From: DASPOF01 sp035626155
GTDB taxonomy: Bacteria; Desulfobacterota; Binatia; Binatales; Binataceae
Length of the DNA: 38,378 nt
Assembly (NCBI GenBank): GCA_035626155.1
Contig: DASPOF010000016.1
Location: forward strand, 1-38,378
Direction of reading: 5' to 3'
Below the pieces are notes generated by a model that was not told the origin of the DNA, made no database searches, and was given only the letters and a program-made list of their open reading frames with translations. The translations under genes were made by a program, and so were the position numbers. Below are positions 25,566 through 32,003 of this stretch, in pieces. Every line of letters begins with the position of its first letter. Position 1 is the first letter of the stretch.

Positions 25566-26111
25566 CTAGCTGCTGGTTCCGGGGAGGACCTGGATCTCGA
25601 CAATCCAGCTCACCCGCCGCGCCCCCATCTTGTCTCCGGGAATGCTCAGCTTCGCAAAGCCCGAAGAAGCATCCAAAGGGGCGCCGGCAAGCTCGTAGGC
25701 GATGATCACGTCCTGAGTGCCGCCGATGTATGGATCGATCTCGCCCATGGAGAATGTCATCTGATAACAGTCGCTGCCGGTCACTACGATATACTCATTG
25801 GGCAGATTTATCCCTTTCTTGAGACCGACGGCGTTGAGCAGGTCCCACAGGCCGATGCCGGTGTATTGCGCACTGGATGTGCCCCCGTGAGAAATGAAGA
25901 AGTCGTCAACCGTGCTCACGGGCGTCAATGCTTCCAGGCTGCTCTGTGTGAAAGTCCGGGCCTCTTGTACGTCTCCGGTGACTACGAATGACGATGAATA
26001 GCCACCGGCGGGCGAGCAAACCTGGGCGAGCGCCGTTGACGGCCCGAGCAGCACGAGCAAACCGAGCAACACTGGTGGTCTGAAGGCGAACGCGGTGAGT
26101 TTTCTTATCAT
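25566..26111 (-). CDS. Small secreted protein of the molybdopterin-dependent oxidoreductase fold, copy 1
   Basis: The 181-residue protein has a signal peptide ending TALA-QVC. Segments FVVTGDVQEARTFTQSSLEAL, YTGIGLWDLLNAVGL, YIVVTGSDCYQMTFSMGEID, DVIIAYELAGAPLD and FAKLSIPGDKMGARRVSWIV align throughout with the downstream paralogue. Both keep an N-terminal Cys and a Cys in the middle (GSDC / GDWC). GGGAGGA seven bases before ATG fixes the start. It is upstream of its paralogue by 112 bp; the pair probably forms an operon. Confidence 0.8.
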   Translation of the reverse strand: MIRKLTAFAFRPPVLLGLLVLLGPSTALAQVCSPAGGYSSSFVVTGDVQEARTFTQSSLEALTPVSTVDDFFISHGGTSSAQYTGIGLWDLLNAVGLKKGINLPNEYIVVTGSDCYQMTFSMGEIDPYIGGTQDVIIAYELAGAPLDASSGFAKLSIPGDKMGARRVSWIVEIQVLPGTSS

Positions 26112-26512
26112 ACGATTCCTCCCAGGCTTCAAACGCGGTCCAGCGGCGAAACGCGCCTCCTGCCGCAACCGCAGGCAGGGGGCGGAGGCGATGCCCCGGC
26201 TATCCGCGCCGCGCGACCAGCCGGCGGCAGCCCGCGCAAACGGCCGGCGCCTCTCGCCGGCCCCGCGGCACTCGGGAGCGAGATGCCATAATCATGGCGA
26301 ATTGTCAAGTATCAGGGCACAACGGTGAGCCGTCGCCGCCGGACGCCGGGGCCTGAGCCGTCTCATGCCGCGCTGAGTGTTCCCGGTTGAGGAGTGCCGG
26401 TTTGGCGGCCGGCCGGCGGGTCAAAAACCCGCGCGTCGCGGGCCGGTATCAGTTGCGAGGAAATGCCGGCCGATTGACGCACCCGAAGAATCGTTGCTAC
26501 ATTTGTGGCCAC
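26112..26512. other. Divergent intergenic region, mostly non-coding
   Basis: This 401-bp gap separates the secreted paralogue pair from the Phd/PIN pair. It holds a small hairpin at 26416-26432 (GCGGG-TCAAAAA-CCCGC) and, near its right end, the antitoxin promoter and palindrome listed separately. No convincing gene is visible. Confidence 0.6.
26474..26502 (+). promoter_or_regulatory. Candidate promoter of Phd/PIN pair
   Basis: TTGACG and CTACAT are separated by 17 bp. Transcription would start about 26509, only a few bases before the antitoxin ATG at 26513, which has no Shine-Dalgarno sequence; the mRNA may be near-leaderless. Confidence 0.5.
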
Positions 26513-26513
26513 A
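26504..26513. promoter_or_regulatory. Palindrome TGTGGCCACA at antitoxin start, candidate autoregulatory operator
   Basis: A perfect 10-bp palindrome covers the predicted transcription start and the A of the antitoxin ATG. Phd-family antitoxins commonly repress their own promoter at short palindromes, so binding here would block RNA polymerase. Assignment is by position only. Confidence 0.45.
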
Positions 26514-26860
26514 TGGCATCGGAATCACAGGTGAGCGTGCGCGAGCTGAAGAACCAGACCACGCGTATCCTGCGGCGAGTCGAGGCGGGAGAACGGGTCA
26601 CCGTCACGAGGCGGGGAAAGCCCGTTGCCGTGGTCGAACCTTCCAGTCAGGCCGCGGTCCCTGCCTCCGACTCGATCTATCGGAGCCTGCAAGGCCAGAT
26701 CGAGGCGCGAACGCCGCGGTTGCGGCGTGCTTCTGCGGCGACGGCACTGCGTGAATTCGAGCGGATCTCGCGCAAGATCGCGAGGACGGTTCCGTACCGG
26801 GGCTGGCGGGAAATGGATCGGGCCGCCAAGGGCGATCGTTTTGGTCTTTCTCGACGCTAA
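26513..26860 (+). CDS. Phd/YefM-family antitoxin
   Basis: The 115-residue protein opens with VSVRELKNQTTRILRRVEAG and ERVTVTRRGKPVAVVEP, the Phd/YefM DNA-binding dimer domain. The C-terminal half (about 55-115) is basic and should wrap the toxin. ATG lies 4 bases after the predicted transcription start and no ribosome-binding site is seen. It overlaps the PIN toxin gene by 20 bases. Confidence 0.9.
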   Translation: MASESQVSVRELKNQTTRILRRVEAGERVTVTRRGKPVAVVEPSSQAAVPASDSIYRSLQGQIEARTPRLRRASAATALREFERISRKIARTVPYRGWREMDRAAKGDRFGLSRR

Positions 26861-27290
26861 CCTCTTTATCATTGATCGCTTTTTTCGCCGCGACGCGCTG
26901 TATCCAGCCACTCGCGCATTTCTCGCGCGGTTGCCCGAAATGTCGGGGGCGGTTCCCTTGATGACCCTGCTCGAGCTTTGCGGGGCGGCCTCGTTCCGGC
27001 TCTCCCCCGGAGAAACCGAACGATGGCTGCACGGATTCGCAGCGGTGTATCCGGTTCGCGTCTTGAACCCGTTCGGCGCCGGTGACGCGCCCGCGAGCGC
27101 GTGGCTCGCTTCTTTCGCCGATGATGTGATCCGGTATGTCGCGCGCCGGATGACGCTTGGCGACGCGATGCTCGCGCGGGAGGCGGATCGCTACGGGGCG
27201 GATGCGATTGTGAGCTGGAACCTGAAGGATTTTGCCGGCCGGACGGCCGTCCCCGTGCTCACGCCGGATCAATTCATGAAGAGACGCTGA
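26841..27290 (+). CDS. PIN-domain toxin (VapC-like RNase)
   Basis: The 149-residue protein begins FLDANLFIIDRFF with the first PIN Asp. A second acidic position is MTLLELCGAA (Glu), and GDAMLAREADRYGADAIVSWNLKDF supplies the rest of the acidic cluster. A TTG start 8 bases after AAGGG is the best available; no ATG or GTG fits before the conserved strand. It overlaps the antitoxin end, as usual for VapBC-type modules. Predicted Mg2+-dependent endoribonuclease. Confidence 0.87.
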   Translation: MVFLDANLFIIDRFFRRDALYPATRAFLARLPEMSGAVPLMTLLELCGAASFRLSPGETERWLHGFAAVYPVRVLNPFGAGDAPASAWLASFADDVIRYVARRMTLGDAMLAREADRYGADAIVSWNLKDFAGRTAVPVLTPDQFMKRR

Positions 27291-27903
27291 GTGGCCCGGC
27301 TGCGTTTCCCGATCGCGCGAACGACGTAACCTCCATCCCGCTCCCGCCGCATTGCCAGCAATCGGCTCCGGTGGGCAAGCTCAGCCGACCAGGGCCGGTG
27401 AAATGGCCGTCGGATTTTGCTCACGGCACTGAATATTTTTACTCAGGGCATTGAGCAAATCAGACCTGGTGACCTGCGAGGTTCCTGCTGTACCTTGCGG
27501 ATTGCTCGTAACGTCGGATTATTTCGCAAGCGCTGTCTGCGTTCGATAGCCGCGCTCGGTCGCGGCGCTCGCCCCGTCTGCAGTCTCCCTGCGCGGCCGG
27601 CGCGCGCGAGAGCGTCGCTGAAACCGGGACAGCCCCTGAGCGTCATCTGAAGCGAGAGGTATCCGGCGTGCTGCGTGCGGTTCTTACGATGTTCGCAACA
27701 ATCACAAACGATCCCGAGTTGGTAATTCTAAACAATCGTTCAGAATCGGCGGGACGCCGGACAGCGTTTGAATCGGAACGGCAATTACTATGTCGGAATT
27801 GGGATATTGCTCGGTGGGGCCGAATGCGAAATCCGCGCGTCGTCGGCGCATTTCCGCTGGCACCGCTGATGCACAAAATCATAGGTACGTGAGGTGAACG
27901 GCG
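27291..27903. other. Non-coding stretch with a dyad
   Basis: This 613-bp stretch follows the PIN gene. It contains an imperfect 49-base dyad at 27413-27461 (GATTTTGCTCA ... TGAGCAAATC, with an inner CTGA/TCAG pair). From about 27660 to 27890 base composition drops to AT-richer, as expected for the control region of the small lipoprotein gene, but I could not fix a promoter. Short open frames here show no family resemblance. Confidence 0.5.
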
Positions 27904-28041
27904 ATGAAGAAGAAAATCCTCATGTTTCTCGCAACGATGGTTCTGATTTCGGGTTTGGCGGCGCTTCAGGGATGCTGCGTGGGTCCGGGATGGGATGGCG
28001 GCTGGCATAACCATCATTACCACTACTACATGACGCGTTGA
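27904..28041 (+). CDS. 45-residue His/Tyr-rich lipoprotein
   Basis: A short gene with MKKKILMFLATMVLISGLAA, a typical lipoprotein signal, and lipobox LQGC (Cys24). The mature tail of 22 residues is Gly/Trp-rich then His/Tyr-rich (GWDGGWHNHHYHYYMTR). GAGGTGA eight bases before the ATG is a good ribosome-binding site. Four His in six positions could bind a metal such as Ni, Cu or Zn (inference). Family not recognised. A palindromic repeat follows 39 bp after the stop. Confidence 0.75.
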   Translation: MKKKILMFLATMVLISGLAALQGCCVGPGWDGGWHNHHYHYYMTR

Positions 28042-28080
28042 CCCTGGACGCAGCGCGTGGGCCCGCGGGGCAGCGGCATC

Positions 28081-28144
28081 AGCAGGATGTTGAGAAGAGC
28101 GGGATTCTTGCAGTTCGGCCGCCCTGTGGTCTCAACATCCTGCT
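28081..28144. repeat. Palindromic element with perfect 15-bp arms, between convergent genes
   Basis: Arms AGCAGGATGTTGAGA and TCTCAACATCCTGCT are perfect complements around a 34-base loop. The element fills the gap between the small lipoprotein and the convergent minus-strand gene, whose stop codon overlaps the right arm, so it may terminate both. A related copy lies at 34279-34339. It resembles REP or terminator-like palindromes that recur in deltaproteobacterial genomes. Confidence 0.75.
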
Positions 28145-28649
28145 AGCCGCCGGCAGCGGAGCTTGGAGGGCGGCGCCGGCTGCCGCTGCGGCTCTGGCGG
28201 CCCGGCCGGACCTGCTGGCGGCGGGCTACGGAGCGCAGATGCTTGGTGGGCAAATCGTCCGGACTGAGCAACTTGATTTGCGCGCGGAGGTATTCGGGAT
28301 CGACGTCGAGGACGTCGCAGATGCGGCTGAAGGAGAACGGGTGATGCGCGACCGGGCCCGCCTCGATCCATTGTTCAACTTCAGCGAATTGCGCGCGCGC
28401 TCGCGGCCGCGTCGCGTGCATGTTCTTCAGATAGCACCGGATCGCATCCTCGAGCACTGCGAGAACCAGCCGCATCTCGCCGTCGAAAACGGGCCGCCGC
28501 CGGTTCAAATCGTGGAACTGCGACGGAACCAGCAAATCGGGGGCGAAACTCGCGCTCAACCAAGGATCGGGGGAGTCGAATTCGGCGCGCAGCGCGGGAG
28601 TGCGTTCTTCGGCCGGAAGGAATGCCGTCTTTCGTGTGGTACCAATCAC
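28143..28649 (-). CDS. Conserved protein of unknown function
   Basis: The 168-residue protein has a core RLVLAVLEDAIRCYLKNMH, ARAQFAEVEQWIEA and FSFSRICDVLDVDPEYLRAQ. From memory this pattern (two helices, then FSF-x-x-IC-x-x-L-x-x-DP-x-YLR) recurs in uncharacterised proteins of Geobacter and relatives and may be a helix-turn-helix-like DNA-binding element. The C-terminus is Arg-rich. GTG is chosen because AGGAG precedes it; longer starts would add 28 unrelated residues. No signal peptide. Confidence 0.68.
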   Translation of the reverse strand: MIGTTRKTAFLPAEERTPALRAEFDSPDPWLSASFAPDLLVPSQFHDLNRRRPVFDGEMRLVLAVLEDAIRCYLKNMHATRPRARAQFAEVEQWIEAGPVAHHPFSFSRICDVLDVDPEYLRAQIKLLSPDDLPTKHLRSVARRQQVRPGRQSRSGSRRRPPSSAAGG

Positions 28650-28793
28650 GATACACGCTCCTGATCGGGCGCAAGCATGAGTGCGTTCGGCAGCGCGATG
28701 ATAAAGACCGGGGCGCGCGGCCGGGCGCAGCATCGATTATGCCAAGGTCCGATGCGCGGCCTGTTAAGGCTGTGTGAATTTTTGGTGTAATGG

Positions 28794-28810
28794 TGCGCCG
28801 GCGGGGCGCA
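28794..28810. terminator. Stem-loop directly after the MBL-fold gene
   Basis: TGCGCC-GGCGG-GGCGCA starts right at the stop codon of the minus-strand MBL-fold gene. It is a plausible 3' end structure for that mRNA, but no T-run follows on the minus strand. Confidence 0.35.
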
Positions 28811-30064
28811 TCACGACGGGCCTTTGCGCTCGCGAAGCTGGCGGGCGGCGCCGATAAAGAAGTTGCGCGCGATGAACGAACGCTCGCCCGCCGCCATCGC
28901 ATCGAGCAGCTCCGCGTTGAGCGCGATCGCTTCCGCATCGGCGGGATTTGCCTGTGCGGTCAGCTCGGCAAGCGCGAGCGCGCGCTTGAGATGCCCGTCG
29001 CGTTTGAGCGCGCGCGCGCGACCGATCACCGCATCGCGGCCGCATAGCGCGATGATGTCGGCGGCGCGCTCGCTGCGCGGCGCCGGGAACATCTCCGACG
29101 GCGTGCCCGACCACCATCCGGCGTAGCGCCGGATGACGTCGCGCACAACGAACGCAACGCATCCATACACCGGCGCAAGATACGGCTTGGCGGCCAGGTC
29201 GGCGGGCAGCTCGATGTTCGCCTCGATGATTTCGATCGGCCATCTTCCGGAATTGAGCTGGCGTACGACCTCGTCATGGATGAAGCGCAGGGCGCGCGCG
29301 GTCTCGAGCAGCAGCTCGGCGCACACTTCCTCGCCTCGATACGCGGGGCCGTGGCCGGGCAGGACGTAACGCGGCTTTTTCGCGGCGATTTTCTCAAGCG
29401 CCTCCGCCCATTCGAGCGTGTAGCGCTGGACCTTGTTCGGGTTGCCCGTGTTCGGCATCGACGAGACGATCAGATCGCCCACCATCGCGACTCGCCGCCC
29501 CGGCATCCACACCCACGTCGCGTCATCGGTCTCGCCCATCGCGTGCTGCAGTTCGACCGCCTCGCGGCCGAGCTCCAGCATCTGCGTCCCGCGGTAGGTC
29601 AGATTGGGATAGTGAAACGAACTCTCCTGGAATATCACGTCGATCGGCAATCGCGCGCCGAATTGGAGCCGGTTGATGTGCGCCTGCCATCCAGCGGTCC
29701 GCGCGTAGCGCCTGAATCGCGCGGCGACATCCTCGTGCGCCCAGATTTTCGGGCGAGCGTAGCCGCGCCGGGCGGCATCGCGCAGGAACGCCTCTGTGCC
29801 GAATGCGTGGTCGCCATGGCCGTGCGTATAGACGATGAACGCGACGGGATCGTCGGTGATTTTGCGGATCGCGTCGACAGCCGGCTGGCCGTTCTGCCGC
29901 GTGCTGGTATCGACCACGAGCATGTCGCCGCGGCCGTAAGCGAACGCGATATTGGCGAAGGCGTGAAACATCGCAAGCCCGTCCTCGATCACTTCGAGCT
30001 GGCCCATCAGCGGATCGATGGGTGCGGACGGGTTCGATAGGGGCGCATTGGGTGTCGATGCCAT
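28811..30064 (-). CDS. Metallo-beta-lactamase-fold hydrolase with alkyl-sulfatase-type dimerisation domain
   Basis: The 417-residue protein has the zinc motif THGHGDH (80-86), Gly-rich strand GRRVAMVGDLIVSS with the bridging Asp, and LPGHGPAYRG with the third His. The C-terminal 150 residues contain PAPRSERAADIIALCG and LALAELTAQANPADAEAIAL, as in the helical dimerisation domain of alkyl sulfatases (SdsA1 type). The sterol-carrier-like third domain is absent, so a sulfate-ester or other hydrolase role is inferred. No signal peptide. GGAGG sits 8 bases before the ATG. Confidence 0.87.
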   Translation of the reverse strand: MASTPNAPLSNPSAPIDPLMGQLEVIEDGLAMFHAFANIAFAYGRGDMLVVDTSTRQNGQPAVDAIRKITDDPVAFIVYTHGHGDHAFGTEAFLRDAARRGYARPKIWAHEDVAARFRRYARTAGWQAHINRLQFGARLPIDVIFQESSFHYPNLTYRGTQMLELGREAVELQHAMGETDDATWVWMPGRRVAMVGDLIVSSMPNTGNPNKVQRYTLEWAEALEKIAAKKPRYVLPGHGPAYRGEEVCAELLLETARALRFIHDEVVRQLNSGRWPIEIIEANIELPADLAAKPYLAPVYGCVAFVVRDVIRRYAGWWSGTPSEMFPAPRSERAADIIALCGRDAVIGRARALKRDGHLKRALALAELTAQANPADAEAIALNAELLDAMAAGERSFIARNFFIGAARQLRERKGPS

Positions 30065-30699
30065 CTGGGCAACCTCCGCAAGTGCGGCCGGGAGAGTGTC
30101 GATGAAGATGCCACGCGGGCGCGCGGATTAAAATCGCCCGGAGCGGATGCCCGCCGGTGCGGACCGGGCGAGCGCCGGGGGTTCGCGTCGAACCCCCGAC
30201 GGCAATTAGAGAATCGTCGCGCCAAAAGAGAACTGGCGTGAAAGAGGGCAGGGCGGAAACAATTGGCGGTCGATGCAGGAAGCACTCCACATCGACCGCC
30301 CTCTCTCCAAGCAGCCGGGAAACGCTCGCGGGTGAAACCGTCCCGGCTCATCGCCCGCCACGGCGGGCTATCTGTGCCGCATTCTCGCCGGCCAATGGCC
30401 GACACTCACTCCTTTTCGCGGCACGAAAACATCTATACGCATCAGCCGTGCCGTGAAAATCTTCTCGATTCTAAAACGTTTCTAACGACCGTTAAGGCAA
30501 GCGATGGCTCACTTTGCGCCATTTGGGATGCTGCGATCGGAGACACGCCGGCGGACGAGCCGCGCGCGCCTTTGCGGGGATCCGCCCGAGCGCGAATCTT
30601 CGCCTCGACGTGGCGGATCGGAAAACAAGCCGCATCACGCGATTGGCGCGCGGATTGCTCCGCCGTTTCGGTGTGAGATCATAACGTCACAGGACTCGT
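30065..30699. other. 635-bp non-coding region with three inverted repeats
   Basis: Between the divergent MBL-fold and FtsX-like genes. Dyads: 30176-30198 (arms CGGGGGTTCG / CGAACCCCCG, 3-base loop), 30265-30300 (GGCGGTCGATG / CATCGACCGCC, 14-base loop) and 30413-30459 (TTTTCGCGGCAC / GTGCCGTGAAAA, one mismatch). Long frames crossing it are open only because of base composition and show no family match. The last 200 bp should hold the FtsX gene promoter. Confidence 0.6.
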
Positions 30700-31848
30700 A
30701 TGCTCCGATTACTGCCGCTCGCGATAATCGACCTCTGGCGCCGCAACCGCCGTCGCACGATTCTGACCGTGCTTGCGGTGGCGGCTGCGACCGTGGTGTT
30801 CTCCGCGACGACCGTCATCCCGTACGTGATGAACGCGATCGTGGAGGATGCGGACCGGTCGCCGCGGCTCGCGATAACCAATCGCGCCGGGTTCGACCGC
30901 ACGCTTCCGGAATCTTACTACTGGAAAATCGCGCGCGTCCCCGGCGTGCTCGCGGTGAACCGGATGACCTGGTTCGGCGGAATCTACGACGATCCCACGC
31001 ACCAGTTTCCGAGCATGGGGATCGACGCCGACAATCCCGACCAGATCTGGCCCGAGTATGCGCTGAACCACGAGCTGGTGGTCAAATTCAAGAACACCAG
31101 GGATGCGGCGATCGTCGGAACCGCCACGATGCGCCGATTCGGCTGGCGAACGGGCGACATGGTCTCGCTGCGCAATCCCGATATCCCGCTGACGCTCACC
31201 TTCCGCATCATCGGCACGATCGACCAGGGCCCGGACCTCACGATTTTCCTGTTCCAGCGCGACTATATGGAGGAGGCGCTTCATCGCCCCGGCCAGGTGA
31301 GCATGCTGTGGGTGCGATGCGCGCGGCTCGACGATGTCTCGCGCATCGCAGCGGTGATCGACGCGATGTTTCGCAACTCGTCGGCCGAGACTCGCACCGA
31401 GACCGAGAAGGCGTTCATGGCGGAGATGGTGTCCACTTACGGGCCGCTCGCGCGAATCGTGCAGGGAATCGGGATGGCCGCGGTGCTCGCGATCGCGCTT
31501 GCGGTTCTGAATGCGGCATCGATGTCGGTGCGCGAACGGACTCACGAGGTCGCAGTGCTGAAGAGCCTTGGCTTCACCGGGGCGCAGATCCTGACGGGGC
31601 TCGCGGTCGAAAGCGGCGTCGCATCGCTCGCCGGAGGGCTGATCGGAATCGCGGCGGCGTGCGCGCTGATGGATCAATTGCGCGGATTCTTTCCGACGTT
31701 CGGGCCGCTGCTGTCGTTCGGATTGCCGGCACCGGTGATGGGCGGAGGACTCGCGATCGCAATCGCGGTCGGCCTCATCGCCGGCGTGGCGCCTGCGATC
31801 GGCACGATCCGCTCCAGCGTCGCCGGCGCTCTGCGCAAGGTCGCGTGA
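30700..31848 (+). CDS. FtsX/MacB-type ABC transporter permease
   Basis: The 382-residue inner-membrane protein has one N-terminal helix after LWRRNRRRTILTVLAVAAAT, a periplasmic domain (about 45-245), and three C-terminal helices with ASMSVRERTHEVAVLKSLGF, the conserved coupling segment of FtsX-like permeases. No ATPase or HlyD partner gene is adjacent, so it must use one encoded elsewhere or act differently. Start ATG lies 7 bases after CAGGA. Confidence 0.88.
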   Translation: MLRLLPLAIIDLWRRNRRRTILTVLAVAAATVVFSATTVIPYVMNAIVEDADRSPRLAITNRAGFDRTLPESYYWKIARVPGVLAVNRMTWFGGIYDDPTHQFPSMGIDADNPDQIWPEYALNHELVVKFKNTRDAAIVGTATMRRFGWRTGDMVSLRNPDIPLTLTFRIIGTIDQGPDLTIFLFQRDYMEEALHRPGQVSMLWVRCARLDDVSRIAAVIDAMFRNSSAETRTETEKAFMAEMVSTYGPLARIVQGIGMAAVLAIALAVLNAASMSVRERTHEVAVLKSLGFTGAQILTGLAVESGVASLAGGLIGIAAACALMDQLRGFFPTFGPLLSFGLPAPVMGGGLAIAIAVGLIAGVAPAIGTIRSSVAGALRKVA

Positions 31849-31874
31849 CGATTGCGCACGCGCTCCGCTCCATG

Positions 31875-31892
31875 CCGGCGCCTGAGCGCCGG
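31875..31892. terminator. Stem-loop after FtsX-like permease gene
   Basis: A perfect 7-bp stem CCGGCGC-CTGA-GCGCCGG begins 27 bp after the FtsX-like stop and is followed by a weakly pyrimidine-rich stretch. Candidate terminator separating it from the antiporter gene. Confidence 0.4.
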
Positions 31893-32003
31893 TGCTTCTC
31901 GACAATGATGATGCGCGAGGCCCGATCTCTCGGCGGATTGCATCTGGCTCGCCGCTCCGAAAGACTGTCTGGAGCAACACTCTCCGGGGAGAGGTCCTTC
32001 CGC

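Noticed and set aside
28038..28664. 208-codon open frame on the plus strand
   Set aside because: Antisense of the conserved minus-strand gene and running through the palindrome; no start signal or domain.
30504..32003. 500-codon N-terminal extension of the CPA2 antiporter
   Set aside because: It overlaps the FtsX-like gene in another frame, has no recognisable domain and is Arg-rich; the ATG at 32004 has a good ribosome-binding site and fits the family.
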